From: Ziziphus jujuba
Lineage: Eukaryota > Streptophyta > Magnoliopsida > Rosales > Rhamnaceae
DNA: 64,000 nt
Reading direction: 5' to 3'
Assembly (NCBI RefSeq): GCF_031755915.1
Contig: NC_083390.1
Span: forward strand, 24,919,001 to 24,983,000
Part shown: positions 25,039 through 39,265 of the stretch, in pieces
Layout of the letters: every line of letters starts with the position of its first letter
Numbering within the stretch: position 1 is the first letter of the stretch
Position numbers and translations under genes: made by a program
The notes under the pieces: generated by a model
What the model was told of the DNA's origin: nothing
The model's input: the letters and a program-made list of their open reading frames with translations, nothing else
Database searches by the model: none

Positions 25039-25583
25039 GAAGCCTTAATGAAATTGAAGTAGCCCTCCAACTGCTTTGAAAACCAGAGAATTGGTATGTA
25101 GGAGAGTCATATGAATTCTCCATTTTCTAACTTCTTGAATTCTTGGTTGTTTATTGCATGGTGATGTAGAGGACCCAAAGTAGCTCTCTCTGATTCGAAA
25201 AGAAAAACAAGGTAATGAGAAAAATCTGGATCAAATTTATCAAGAAAGGCTGTTGGATGCTCTGTGTCCAAAAACTATGCACATAGAGCCAATCATATCT
25301 GTAGGATTTTTAGAACAAAAAACACAGCAAAAACGAAAGAGAAAGAAGCTTAAACTGGTGTGGTGAACTCACTCGTTCATTTTTGGACAGAACATATAAA
25401 CACAAATTTTCAGAAATAGTAAACCACTTAATTTTCACCTACTACTACAGTAATCATATTGCCAAAAGACAAGCCATACTTCAGCTACCTAATACAACAG
25501 TGTTTTTACCAAAAACTACAAGTACAGTAACTAATCATCACAAAGCAACTTATGAAAGAAACAAAAGTGACAGTACACTAACA

Positions 25584-28500
25584 CTCCTCCTTGACATTTT
25601 TGCTGGAAACACTAAGATCATTTCTTAATGTTTCAAACATATTTCTTGGCAAAGCTTTTGTCAAATATCAGCAACCTGGACCTCAGAGCTGCAATGAACC
25701 AGCTTCACTTCACCATTTCTTTCAGCTTCTCTCATAGCATGATATTTGACTGGAATATGTTTTGTTCTTCTATGTTGACCTGGATTTTCAGCAATGGAAA
25801 TTGCATACTTGTCACAATATATAATGGTAGCTTCTTTTTGCCTCTCATTTAAATCAACAAGCAACTTCCTTAGCCATAAATCTTGATTTGAAGCAGCTGC
25901 AGCAGTAATATATTCAGCTTCAGCTGTGGATTAAATAACTGAACCTTATTTTTGTGAGCTCCATGAAAAAGGAACCAAAAAAAAAAAAGCACCCTGAAGT
26001 ACTTTTTGAATCCTCCATGCTGCTAGCCTAATCACTATTAACATAGCTAATCAACTTGCTTTCTTCTTGCTTTAAAAACCAAACACCATAGTCTATGGTG
26101 CCTCTAATGTACCTTAGCATTCTTTTAGCTGTAGAATAATGCATATGTGATGGAGCATACATAAATCTGGAAAGCAAACTCACAGAAAACATAATGTCAG
26201 GTCTAGAAGCACATAAATACAACAAACTTTCAATAAGGCTTCTATAGGTTGAAACTTCAATCTTGACAGCACCATCTTTGAGTTTAAATTTTTTATTGTA
26301 AACCATTGGAGTGTCAACTGGATTACGCTTCTCCATGTTAAACTTTTTGAGTAGTTCCACAGCATACTTCTTTTGGGATAAGAAAATGCCATGATTAAAT
26401 TGACATATCTCCATGCCTAGAAAGTAGTTCATCACTCCCAAATCTGACATTTCAAACACCTTTTGCATTTCAGATTTAAACTCCAACACACTTTGTCAAC
26501 CTCCTCCTGTAACAAACAAGTCATCAACATATAGAGAAACAATCAATTTTCATCATTTGAACCTGACTTCACGTACAAAGTAGGCTCATTCTCACTCCTT
26601 TTAAATCCCTTTCCAACAAGGTGTGAGTCAATTCTGCTATACCAAGCTCTAGGAGCTTGTTTCAAGCCATAAAGAGCCTTATGCAGTCTATAAACTCTGT
26701 CTTCCTTTCCTTGAACAACAAAGCCTTCAGGTTGTTCAACATATACTTCTTCCTGCAGGTAACCATTTAGAAATGTAGATTTCACATCTAAATGGTAAAC
26801 TTTCTAGTCTTTTTGAGCAACAAGTGCTAGTAGAAATCTGATTGTCTCATGTCTTACAACTGATGCAAACGTATCTCCATAATCAATACCAAGTTGCTGC
26901 ACATAACCTTTAACTACCAATCTTGCTTTATGCTTGTTTATTGTACCATCTGCATTGAGCTTGGTCCTAAAGACCCATTTCACTCCAATGGCCTTTTTGC
27001 CTTAGGGTTTGTTCACCAATTCCCAAGTTCTGTTTTTGTTTATCATATTGATTTCAGTTTTCATGGCCTCTCTCCATGTCTCGAACTGATTTGCGTCATA
27101 GAAAGTAATTGGATCACACAATGCTAGGTTGCATCCCTCATATACATCAATAAAAGGTCTTGTACCTCGCACATCGGACATGGGTCTTGTAACTCGAACA
27201 TCAGACAGGAGTCTTATATCTCGGACATCGGATAGGAGTTTTATATCTCGGACATCGGATAGGAGTTTTGTATCTCAGACATCAGACATGGGTCTTATAG
27301 CTTGGACATCGGACAGGGGTCTTGTATCTTAGACATCGGACAGGAGGGGTCTTGTATCTCGGATATCAGATAGGTGTCTTGTATCTCAGACACTTCTCTC
27401 GGGTACATCAGTGAAGGGTCTTATACCTCAGATGCTTCTCTCGGATGCATCAGTGAGAGGTCTTGTACCTTGAATGCTTCTCTCGGATGCATCAGTGAGA
27501 GGTCTTGTACCTCGAATGCTTTTCTCATATACATCAGTCAAGGATATTGTACCTCGGATTCCAACAGCATCTTCATCATTTGAATCGATCTCCTCCTGAA
27601 TCTCATCATGTCCTTGGATAAAATTCTTTTCTGAGGCTTGAACTTCACTCTTTTCCCAATTCCAAACAGCAGCTTCATTAACTTTAACATTCTTACTAAC
27701 AATTAGCTTATTAGTCTTCAAATGATATACTCTGTACCCTTTTGTGTTGCTGCTGTAACCAATAAAAATTCCCATATTAGCTTTTTGATCTGACTTGTCT
27801 CTTTTAATTTCAGGAACATGTGTATAACAAATGCTCTCAAATATCTTCAAATGCTCCACAGTAGGCTTGACTCTATACCACACCTCATATGGAGTTTTAA
27901 ACTCCTATGCTTTAGTTGGTAATCTATTTAGCAAATACACTGAGGTATTCACTGCTTCAGCCCAAAACTTCTTTGGTAGTTGCTTCTCAAACAATAAGCA
28001 TCTACACATCTCCATAATAGTCATGTTCTTCCTCTCACTAACCCCATTTTGCTAATGAGTATAGGGAGAGGTCAGCTGATGTTGAATTCCAGCTTCTTTG
28101 CATTGCAACTCAAACTTTTGAGCCGTATATTCAGTCCCATTATCTGATCGTATCACCTTGATGCTACATTTTGCTTGATTTTCAACCATGGCTTTAAAAT
28201 TGGTGAATATCTCAGCAACTTCATATTTTTGTTTCAGAAAATACACCCAACACATTCTGGAGAAATTGTCTATGAAAGTGAGAAAATATCTACTACCGTT
28301 GATAGAATTCTCACTTATAGGTCCACATACATAATTATGAATCACCTGAAACTTTTCAAAGGCTCTCCAAACGCCTTTCGAAGGGAATGGCAACCTTTAT
28401 TGCTTACCAACCTGACACACTTCACACACTTCCAAATTTTTGCTAGCAGCAGGCATATTTTCAATCAATTTCTTTTCATACATTAGATTCAAGGAATCAT

Positions 28501-29917
28501 AGTTACAATGACCAAGTCTTTTATGCCACAACTTAGATTCATCACTAGTTTTGGCATAAAAAACATTGTTTCCCTTGTTGTTTCACTCTACAACAAAGCT
28601 TTTATCTTTCATTCCAACATTTAGAATTTCACTTCCATGTTGATCATATATTATGCAAGACTTATCTTGAAAATTCAAAGAATATCCATTTTCAAGCATT
28701 TATCCCACACTTAACATGCTTTGATTAATTTCAGGTACATATAACACATTTGAAATGAGTTTAGTACTTGTTGAAGTTTCCACAGCCACATCTCCTTTAC
28801 CTTGAACTTGAATAAAATCTCCATTTCCTATTTGGACTTTGGAAACAAAGCTTTTATCCAAGGTCTTGAAGAGATTAGCATCACGAGTCATATGTTGAGT
28901 GCAGCCACTATCCACCAACCAAGCTTCTTTGCTGCCGTTTTCTGCATAACATATAGCAACAAACAGCCTTTCCTCACTTTGCCGTGCTTTATCAGCAAAA
29001 TGTACTTGGTGTGCTTGTTGCACTGGTCCTCCTTTGTTTTTGCAAACTTTTTCAATATGTCCAAGTTTTTTGCAAGCTCTACATTGAACATTAGGCCTAA
29101 ACTAACAATATTTTTTAGGATGGTTGTCCTTTTTGCAATGAGAGCACTTCATAAACTTCTTTCTTTCACCCTCTCTGCTTGTACCAGCATCATGTTTTAC
29201 TTTAACATTACTTACACCCCCTTGCTGCTTCCTTTGATTATTGTTTGCTGGAGCCTTACCTTTTTGTAATGCTAGAAAAGCACTTTCTGGGATTTCTTCT
29301 TGTCCTACAGATCTTCTTTGTTCAGTTGCTTGTAAAGCATTAACAAGCTCTGACAAAGAAATCTGATTCAGGTCTCTTGACTCCTCCAAGGATGAGATCT
29401 TTGCTTCGAACTTTTCTAGCAAGCTGACCAGCACTTTCTCCACCACTTGTCTGTCACTCAGCTCCTCTCCAAGAATTCTGATCTGGTTTACTACCTTCAT
29501 GAGTCTGTCAATAAAGTCTTTTACCAACTCAGAATCTTTCATTCCTGAAGTTTTGAACTCCCTCCTTAAGTTCAATACCTGTATTTGTCTTGTTCTTGCA
29601 CTTCCCTAGAGCTCTTCTTTTAGCTTGTCCCAGACCTCTTTAGCTGTAGTACAAGCCATAATTTTGATGAACATCAGTTCTAAAACACTAGCATGTAAGA
29701 CAGAGAAAGCCTTAAACTTTTTAGCAACCTCCTCACTATGTTGCTTTATTTGAGCGATAATGGGATTTGTTGTCAAAGGGGGAGGATTTTTTTCGGTCTC
29801 TACTACTTTCCACAAGTCAAAAGCTTGACGGTAAGCTTTCATTTTTATAGACCACATGGTATAATTTTCTCCAGAAAATATAGGAGGTGATGGAGCAGAA
29901 AAATGAGTTGAAGCCAT
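25584..29917 (-). pseudogene. gag-pol of copia element 2, multiply broken
   Basis: Polyprotein remains. Gag starts at 29917 (MASTHFSAPSPPIFSGENYT) and stops at 29606. The rest of gag with one zinc knuckle is 29575-29102, followed after a TAG by the second knuckle and the protease to 28700. Integrase core is 28393-28052, integrase C-terminus 27883-27428, RT palm 26785-26543 and 26489-26028, RNase H tail 25864-25661. Each junction is a stop or frameshift, so no functional polyprotein can be made. Confidence 0.88.
27171..27557. repeat. Two adjoining minisatellites (27-bp and 42-bp units) inside copia pol
   Basis: 27171-27392 holds about eight units of 27 bp (type ACATCGGATAGGAGTCTTGT...). 27407-27557 holds three full units and one partial unit of 42 bp (ATCAGTGAGAGGTCTTGTAC...). 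Both periods are multiples of three, and the 42-bp set encodes a 14-residue repeat containing IRGTRPLTDASE on the minus strand. The units share the core GG(T/A)CTTGTA.C TC, so one may derive from the other. Confidence 0.85.
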
Positions 29918-30620
29918 TTAAAAAAGGAAGGAAAGGTAGAAGGAAGGTTTATGTTTTTTTTTTTTTTTTGCTATTTCACTCACAGCCCCACTAAGATCAT
30001 TAGAGGTCTGATACCATTTGTAGGATTTTTAGAACAAAAAATACAGCAAAAATGAAAGAGAAAGAAGCTTAAACTGGTGTGGTGAACTCACTCGTTCATT
30101 TTTGGACAGCACATATAAACACAAGTTTTCAGAAACAATAAACTACCTAATTTTCACCTACTACTACAGTAATCATATTGACAAAAGACAAGTCATATTT
30201 TGGCTACCTAATACAACAGTTTTTTTACCAAAAATTAAAAGTACAGTAACTAATCATCACAAAGCAACTTATGATAGCAACAAAAGTGACATTACACTAA
30301 CAATATCCAATTCTCATCATTACATGGATTTGAAAGTGGTCGGATTTCCTGTGAAGGGCACTAATATGTCGGTTGAACCAGTCAACAATTTCAGCAGGAG
30401 GGTAACAAGAGCTATATATCATGCCTCTATTGAAGTCCTGTAAAAATACGAATTATATATTCTGATAAGTAACAGAGAGATATGAGTATGAAAGAGAACC
30501 CAACTAAGCTAATAATTGATTACTTAATTAATTTTTTACCGATCCACTTATTCTTTGGTAAATGGGTTCTGGCTTAACTGCATGAGATGGGTTTTCAGCT
30601 TCATTGGCCTGAAAGCCACA

Positions 30621-31300
30621 ATGTACAGCAATTTCCTTCAAATGGTGTATAGAACAACCTACGAGAAATAAGCAATTGCTGCTTTCAATCAACCGGCACT
30701 ACAACACTTTCACATTTAGCAGCACCAGTACTTTCATCTAATATTTTTGGACATCCGAAACAAACCACAAAATGCAACAAAGTTAAGTACCTTATCTTCA
30801 ACAATGAATGGTACATTGACCCCGTTCCTTATGCCAACATATTTGACAAACCATTCTAACTGTTAATGGAGTCTAATATAAAAGTAGATAATTGTTTAAA
30901 TTTGAATGAGATTTTTGACTTCTTTTAAATGTTTGAAATGTTTAAGTTTGAATGATAGTTGTTCAAAAAAAAAAAATAATAGCCAAGATTGTTCGTTAAA
31001 TACCTTGGTCAAATACCTTGCTCTATGGATTACTCACCTAATATAATATAAATATATATGTATATATATATATATATATATTCGGTTGTTTTATGTTGCA
31101 GACATCTTCATTTATTTATCTTGCATTTAAGTCAAAAATCATTTAAAAGACAGCCTTCCACATTATAGAATTTTCTTTTATATATATGTGTGCCTAAAAA
31201 ATATCATTTAATTAGAAAAAAATGAAGAAAAATCCCAATAAATAGAATATTATTAAGATTATTCTATTCAGCATAACGTAAAGTTGAACCATGAAAGAGA
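30621..31300. other. Gene-free stretch between remnant C and gene A
   Basis: No coding signal recognised. It has an (AT)n run at about 31045-31080. Confidence 0.55.
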
Positions 31301-34300
31301 TAAGTCCTCATCAAATCATGACATATGAAAAACAAAATAAAGCAAACTAAAATGCAATATGAAGACTAATTAGGAGCTAGCTCTAAAGGTGTCGGCCAAT
31401 CAACTTGACACGGTAATATCTTTCAAATTCAACGTTCATAGGGTAGCTCCTTGTTCTTTAATCTCCAATTTATTCATTATTCTACTGCATAAACCACAAT
31501 GAAAAGTAGCAAAGAAGAGACTAGCTAGAGGGTGAAAGTGAGATTGGTGGCTGCCTCTCCAGCAACATTGAGTAGAAAAGAGTCCCTCAAAACAATGATC
31601 TCTGCCTACTGATAAGCAAGCAACAGAGGGATTAGTATCGCAGAATTTGTTTAGCCTTACGCATGCAGTGGATTATTGTCCCAAAAAACCCTTTCTCATC
31701 ATGTCTGTATAGAAAGACGAACACCACTCTTCTGAGCCGAAAAGCCTTTTATATCATTTTTTGGTCAAATTCCTGCAAAATAGAGAAACAGATTGAGAAT
31801 ATATATATATATATATATATGGGGAAAAAAAAAAAGGCTGGGCTAGCTAATATAATTTTTTACTATGCCCATTTTCTCAGGGAAAGTGGGTTCAGTAGTC
31901 ATATTTCCTGGTTGAGAACTAGCATACCAATTGTTATTTCCAGTACTGCTCTTGCTTCCCAGCTCATGATCAACATGTGAGTGGGTTTCTTGAGCACTTT
32001 CATTGGCCATAAATTGACAGATGGGATCTAAATTGTCAAAGAACCCTGTCATGCATTTGGTTATTGATTTTGTGAATTCTTCCACATCCTGTTTGAATAA
32101 GAGACGGACGCCAAGATTCTCCGTAACCAAGCCTGGACACTCATTATAGATATCTACAGCTATGTAGCTCTGCCCATGAACTCTGCAAGCAACAAAGAAC
32201 TTGGTATATAGGTTAGCCAGATGAATCCACTTATATATGACCACTTGAATTTGTCTTTAGTGATTCGAAACACGGGGGCAGGATTCAAACAACATGCTTG
32301 ATCTGTACTTAAATGACAAAGAAGTCTGAACGCAACATGTAAGTTCTCGTCATCAATGATTGCATTTGGATGCTCCTGAACTGAAAAAGCAACACATATA
32401 GCAATCCCCCTCCAATCTTTATCAGTTTTCAGATCTGGAGGTAATCCGATTCCCACTGTTCACTCACTAACTCGATAATCTCCAAACCACTCCAGAATTT
32501 CCTTCCGAGGGAAACATAAATTGTATGTGGAGAAAGGACTAAAGGGCTTCAAAACAGAAATGATATGTCCTTTGAGGCTGAGAGTAATCAAGACATAAAA
32601 CCTGACGTGGAGTTCAAGCATATCCTCAAGATTTCTTTTCCATCTTGCCAAATCATTTACAAAGAGTGGAGTCTCTGCCATTATCTGCAAATGAATTAGA
32701 CCAAGCTTTGAATCTCCTGAACTTCTTTCTTCAAATAGTTTATAAGAAGATTCCATAAACTTTCGTTTAGAGTGGACAACAATTGGATCACATGGAATAG
32801 TAATTTGCTCATACGCGGTTGAAACCTCTTTGTCTACATGTTGTGCACTTAACACAAACATGTTTGTCTGCAGGGATTCATCCTCCTTGTAACAAATCCA
32901 CATAAAGGAAATTTATCAGTTGACAAATTTTACAGACAAATGGATATATTGATAGCAAAAACAAATGTCTAGCCACAAGAATTAATTAAACCTTTGAGAG
33001 GAGTAACTTGAATGGATTGGCATTTCTTGTTCCTTTGTTTCGGGCTTGACAAACTGAAACGTATCAATGATACTTTCCACTAGCATTTCATATGCTTGGT
33101 AACATAATTGCTCATCATCTGCATAGCCTAATTGGCACTCATTTATCATTTCAATTACATTTCCCAGATCTTTCTCATATATTGCTCGGATCCCACACCT
33201 TTCAACTTCCACATTTGGTATGCTGGTCCTAAACAAAACGCTTATTCCCCAACATCGGTTCAACTGATGTTCTTCGAAATACACTCGTGGGACATGAAAT
33301 AAAAAAGGTTGCTGTGAATGGGGCATTATGGGAAGATTATCAAGCGTTTTTATATGTGAAATACTACTTCCATGAGAATGCAAGTCAATATGAAGCAAAG
33401 GAGGAGCAATTTTTGAATCTGAATAATTCTTGAGCGAATCAGAGGGACTCATTTTGAGTGTAGCATATAGACTAAGTCCTATCCATGACTTGTCATCAAG
33501 TATGTTTGCAGGAAGATAGCAAACTACATTGCACCCCGCACTTTGATGGAAGAACCAACCTGAGACAAATCCTACTATAGGAAAACTGAATGGGATAGGC
33601 AAGTTGCGTGTATATAAGGATCCCTGTAAAAAGTGCATAAATTAGAGAGTTGTTTATAATGATTGGAGTAAAATAGAGATTGGTCAAGCAGAGCTAGGAA
33701 AAGAAACAGAAATATATGGTAGTGTGATTGATCACCTCAAAGAATATTCTTGAAAGTAAGGCGTTTAGATCTATTCTCAGTTGGCTGGTAGGATGCAAAG
33801 TTCCAAAGACTTGCTTTCTGGGACTTGAATCATGTTGAAGTTCATGGATATCACCAGATCTTTCCAATTCACTTGCCTTTTCTAGTATATGCTTGTAATG
33901 TTTAATAGAGGTCAAGTTTAGGTGTTCATTAGATGTATCAACTAAATCTTGAGTAAACTTTGCCACATCTTTGTTAAATATTACATGCAGCCCACATTCT
34001 AGCACCTCCACGTCCGATCTGTCTGTCGAAATCGAAGCTTCAATATGACTTGCTCGATCCAATTGATTTCCAAACCTTGTCTTCGGTACATAGACACAAA
34101 GTCCATAAGACCCGACCTTGAAGCCGTTGAAGCTTTCTATCTCAAGGGGATTTTGAAGACAACCTTCACCAGTGTAAAACTTACAGAAAGTATTGTACCG
34201 ACCGTCATGAAAGTTTTCTTGTTTCTTGATTAGGAAAACAATAAACAGGGCAAATCCAAGCCACGTTTCATTACTATCTTTTTCAGGTAGTCTGATTCTT

Positions 34301-36210
34301 TTAGAAGACCCAGAACTCATATGTATGCACCAATCTGGAATTCTTGCACAAGGAAAACGAAGTTCCAAGTTTCCTCCATGATAGATTTGATCCTATTGAG
34401 TACAAAAACATAAAATAAAATAAGAAGGAAAGCTTAAGAAAAATATTCAGTGAGACAAAGAGAAACAGAGCCGACATACCTTAATGAATTTAGGAAAGAG
34501 TGTGGCGATATGTTCTTCGGGCATTGGAAGAGGGTGGTGTGTAAGACATCCTTCAGCCTTGACTGAATTACGACAATCAATGAAACTGAATCCCTCATCA
34601 GAAGGCCATATTGTCATATGATCATTTAGAATAGGACAATCATTTGCCTGTACATGTTTCACATTCAATGGAAGTTTTGGCAATGATCCAAGTTTTCTAC
34701 AATTATCCACAGAGAAACGTCTAAGATTAGAAAGCTGAGAGATGCTATCAGATAAGCTCATGAAATTGTTTCCACTCAACTCTAAACGCTCGAGTAAGGT
34801 CAAACAACCAATGTCTTCAGGGATCGCTCCTTCTTCTAGATTACATTCAGCTAGACTTAAACATGTCAAGGAGCTTAAACTAGAGAATGACTCAGGCAAC
34901 TGGAAACTGATATTGGATTCTGATAAGCATTAAGATGATGATCCGTCTGCCACACCACCACATTGGGCGAAACATAGTGTTTTAAGGTTCTTCAAACGTA
35001 CAATGGAGGAAGGTGCTTTCCTTATAGCAGTTCTACATGCATCAAGTTTCTCCAATTTTTCCAAGCTGCCTATGTTTTCTGGCAATTGGTCAATAAGTGA
35101 GCAACCTGAAATGTTAAGATTTTCCAGAGATGTGAAACTGCAAATGAAATCTGGAAGACTTAAAAGGTTCTTGCATTCTCTAAGATCCAACAAAATAAGG
35201 CTACTTAAGCGCTCTGCTGATGTTGGTAGCTCTTTGATAGCCGTCCCATCCAAATAAAGTTGTGACAAATGACTAGTATCTCCCACAATCTCTGGAAATC
35301 TATCAAGTTTTGTACATCCAGAAAGAATAAAAGTCTCAAGAAAGTTGAAGCAGATGCCTTGGGGAAGACTGTCAAGAGATTCACAACCTTTCAAGTTCAA
35401 CAACATGACTTGTTTGAGCTTTTCGATTGTCGGATGAATTTTTGATAACCTTTTACAACCTTCAAGGATCAGCCTCTCAAGACTGGGGACCCTACTGAAG
35501 TCAGGGGTTTCGACCAAGTACTCACAATTGCTAAGATTGAGCACTATTAACTTCTCCAAACGAAGCTATATAAAGAGAGAGAAAAAAAAAATTAGCTGAC
35601 AAACAAATAATGGAAGCTGGAAAAGGCATTAATATAAGCTTAATGTAATTATTTACTTAAAACAAATATCAATGGTAGATAATCTTACTGTAGTTTCTTG
35701 ATCCCATAGTCGTTCAATACAACTGTCAGACGTGTTGAGTTCAACAAGATTTTTAGGTTGAAAACTTGATGGCATATAGTTTAGAGGATATTGATGCCAA
35801 TCCAAAACGCGTAACTCATTAGAAAGGTATCCACATTGAGAAAAGTTAGGCACATTATGAATCTTCAACAACCGTAGCTTTGTCATTTCTAACATCTTCT
35901 TCTCCTCACTCAACTGCAGTTCTTCGTTTTCAGGCAAATTAAGGAATATGCCTTCAACGGCTTTTGTTCCCTGCAGCAGTAATGGAAGAGGTCATCCGCC
36001 CGAAAGAAAAGAAATAGAAATTTTTTTTTCCTTTTTTTGGGGAAAAATTTCATCTACAATCACAAAGTTTTGATGAAAATTCAACACCTCCATGTTTAAA
36101 AAATCATCACTTACCCTTCCATGTTTGAGTAGTTACCATTTACCATTCTAGGAGTAGATTTTTTGATTTTTTGATTTTTTGTTTTTTTGTTTTTTTGTTT
36201 TTTTTTTTTT

Positions 36211-36330
36211 TATAAAATTGATTTATGGAAAGTTTATTTTACCCTTATATGTCAGAATAAATATTTTTTTTATAAAATTGATTTATGGAAAGTTTATTTT
36301 ACCCTTATGTGTCAAAATAAATATTATATT
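36211..36330. repeat. 60-bp tandem duplication in the NB-ARC/LRR intron of gene A
   Basis: 36211-36270 and 36271-36330 differ at two or three bases (TATAAAATTGATTTATGG start). A T-rich run precedes them (36156-36210). The intron is 1,008 bp against 334 bp at the same place in gene B, so this and nearby AT-rich sequence were gained in A. Confidence 0.85.
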
Positions 36331-38899
36331 AGTATTTTACCATTTACTTTATAATAATGTATATTAGGAAATATCATTTACTATAAATTTGATTCATATA
36401 ATGACAAATGATATAATTAAAAAATGATAAATAATATATTATTATATAAAAAGATCATAAAATAAAGCTTTGTTATTTATTTTGAAATTAAAAGGTAAAA
36501 TAGTTTTCCTAAATGAATTTACTCAAAAATCTAACTCCAAAAAATGGTAAAAGGTGACTTTTCCAAAGTGATGGCTTTTCGAGCCTCAGAAATGTCAACA
36601 AATTGTCACTAAACCTTGGGGGGTAGATGAAATTTTTTTTTTTTTTTAATGTGGTTTAAATGCAATATTATATATAGTATATAAGAATGCATATATTCAC
36701 ATCCATAAATTAACATTATATATAGTTTTGATACGTAAGAACTATTTTCCAAATTATATAATAAGAGATATAGTGACATAAAAAAATACTAAAGGTAATC
36801 ACATTTTCAATTAGATTTTTGATTTTAAATTATTTCTTATATTGGAGTGTCGTTTGTAGTATGTACTTGTCACTCCATCTTCTATTATAATTTAAGGAAT
36901 AGTTTCCAGACATCAAACTTTATTAATGAATCTATGGTAAGATGCAAAAGTAAACTGTATTTCAGTTAGATAGTTTACCTCATACTTTTCAAGTACATAA
37001 CGTGCATCCTTATGATTCCAGAGCCTACTACGTTTGCCCAACACGTCTATGGATTCTTGACGAACAATCTCATGACCAAATTCTTGTAGCAAATCATGCA
37101 TCCATAGCTTGTCACTTGCAATAGTTATAAAGCATTTTTCTATAAGCACTTTTACACCACTTGTAGGATAAAACGTACAACTATCTAATATCTTTTTCAC
37201 ACGATATAGATCCTCTCCTTTGAAGAAACATGCTATGTCCAAAAAAATTTTCTTCGTCCATTCGTCTAATCCATTATAACTTACTCGACGCGCTCGATGA
37301 ATTGGTTCATCATTTGGATGTTTCTTCAATTCAGCCAATATGTTTGACCATGCATCAACGGTTTTCGCTTTCAAGTAGGGACCCAAAACTTCGAGAGTTA
37401 AAGGATGACCATTTGCATATTCTACAACTTGGATGGACAACTCTCTATACTCGTCTAAATTACTGTTTTTGTCAAACGCTCTTTGATGTAAGAGTTTAAG
37501 AGCTTCATCATCATTTAGCTTATCAACCTTATATATGTAATCCTGTCCATAATTCACCACCAAATGTTTATCTCTGGTTGTCACAAACACTCTACTCCCT
37601 CGACCAAGCCAGTCATAGTGATTTTTCCAATTTCCAACTAAACTTGCTATTTGCTCCGGTTTATCGACATCATCTAGAATGATAAGCACCTTTTTGGAAC
37701 GCAATCTTTGGCTTAATATATTGGTTACCATATGATCATCATGTATGTCTTCATCGTCACTCAATAAGATTTTGAGAAGACGCTTTTGCAAGTGAACCAT
37801 GCCATTTTTTTCATATTCCTCTCTCACATTGCCAATGAAAGCGCTAGCTTCAAATTTGTCAAACATACTTTGGAAAAACCAACGAGCTAAAGTTGTTTTA
37901 CCAATCCCCGCCATGCCCCATATCCCTATGGTGCAAACATCATGGGACTGGCATTCATCCACTAGCGACTGAATTTTCTTTATGCGAGAATCCATGCCAA
38001 CCAAGTCATTTGAGGCCCTTTCATACAGTTCTTTGAAAATCTTATTAACAATTTCCTGTATAACATCTGATTCATGCCTGGAAAAAACAAAATATATGAA
38101 AATTTTTTTGGTCAACAAAGTCATGCAATGTGACATAAGCTATGTCCATTCACAATATATTTTTCCAAGATAAAAAGGGTCTATGGGCCTTCGTTCTTTA
38201 ATTTTTACTTTAATTTGTTAGTATTTTTTTCTTCAACAAACGGTAAGATTGTTTTATCAATTTTCTTTGGCAAGCATGGAAGACAATATAGGACTTTTTT
38301 GCTTTCATGTATTTATTATTTTTTTTTCTATTCGCAATAGCACTTGATTGAAAAACAAAATCCGAGAAGATATCTAATGTTGCCAATATTTTATTTTTCC
38401 CTCCTTATAGGCAAAATATATATTTTTTCTTCATGAAACGTTGCAACTTAGGTTTGGTACATAGAACTGTATTATATTGTTTCCACTCTACTATAATATA
38501 TTAACATTGTACGCTACTTGATGCAGAACTGTTTAATGAGCTTGTACAAATTTTACTAATTTTTACCTTTTGATTTCTTTTTTAATCAAACTAAATAAAT
38601 TGATATAATTTTTATTTATATAGTCTACTATCTATGATTATATTAATAAATGTATTATCCAAACTCGAATTAAAGTTGAAGAATTGAAAATTAAAATATT
38701 TAATCTATTTTAAAATTTTAATACGGCAAGGAAAATAGGAATGAATTATATTTGTAAATGCAAGATATATAAAATAATAATATTTGTAGATGTAAAATAA
38801 TAATATAAGGAACAAAACAAAAACTTATTATATACCATAGTGCTACAATTAACAGGGAAAGAATCACAAGAAAAAAAAAAAAAAAGCCCTTATATAACA

Positions 38900-39223
38900 A
38901 ATATTTTTAATATACAACATTAAATTTAAATTTTACTTTTGGCATTTTAGTCCCAATAACTCCTTTTTCAGTTGTACTGTTAGTTCTTTGCCAATTGTCT
39001 ATCCGAAATCCATTAACAAAAGGGATCAAAATATAATTTTGATAGAGCTTAGGGATCATGCATGTCAAGAATAAATAAATATATATATATATAAGATATT
39101 ATTTCAAAACTAAATTAAAATCTTAAAAATATTTAGAATTGATAAAAATTTAAAAACTATATTTTTACTCAAAAGCATATTTAGAAATTGAACTGACTAT
39201 TAAAGTTATGGGGGGGGGGGGGG

Positions 39224-39265
<42 letters not shown>

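Larger units (their letters stand above)
25300..30302 (-). mobile_element. Full-length but defective Ty1/copia retrotransposon (element 2), TSD ATATC
   Basis: A 5,003-bp element on the minus strand. LTRs are 30020-30302 (5') and 25300-25583 (3'), about 93% identical by eye. PBS TGGTATCAGACC is at 30006-30017 and a purine tract AAGGAGGAG abuts the 3' LTR. TSD ATATC is at 25295-25299 and 30303-30307. The order gag, zinc knuckles (CSHCKKDNHPKKYC and CRACKKLGHIEKVC), protease (VDSGCTQHM), integrase (SDNGTEY), RT ([23 protein letters not shown]) and RNase H is that of copia. Many stops and frameshifts interrupt it, and the RT YVDD region is damaged. A tandem repeat has expanded between integrase and RT (27171-27557). 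The LTR divergence makes it an old insertion. Confidence 0.93.
21090..30620 (-). pseudogene. Ma-like TNL remnant C: 3' end (post-LRR types 3 and 4), split by two transposons
   Basis: The 3' end of a TNL with C-JID/post-LRR exons, matching the 3' ends of genes A and B. Near 30525-30620 there is a decayed end of a type-3 exon with its donor. The type-4 terminal exon starts at 30437 after TTTTTACAG (DFNRGMIYSSCYPPAEIVDWF) and continues in three pieces: 30437-30303, 25299-25039 and 21643-21357, ending at a TAG (21357). A copia element with TSD ATATC separates the first two pieces and a solo LTR the last two. The middle piece also has a frameshift and a TGG-to-TGA change. The 3'-UTR-like sequence (21090-21350) matches those of A and B. 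The TIR, NB-ARC and LRR parts are missing. Confidence 0.8.

Noticed and set aside
27171..27557. CRISPR-like array of repeats
   Set aside because: Units are contiguous with no spacers, lie in a retrotransposon coding region and in a plant genome.
30102..30443. Open frame of 113 codons
   Set aside because: It spans the end of the copia LTR and antisense C-JID exon sequence, so it is a chance fusion.
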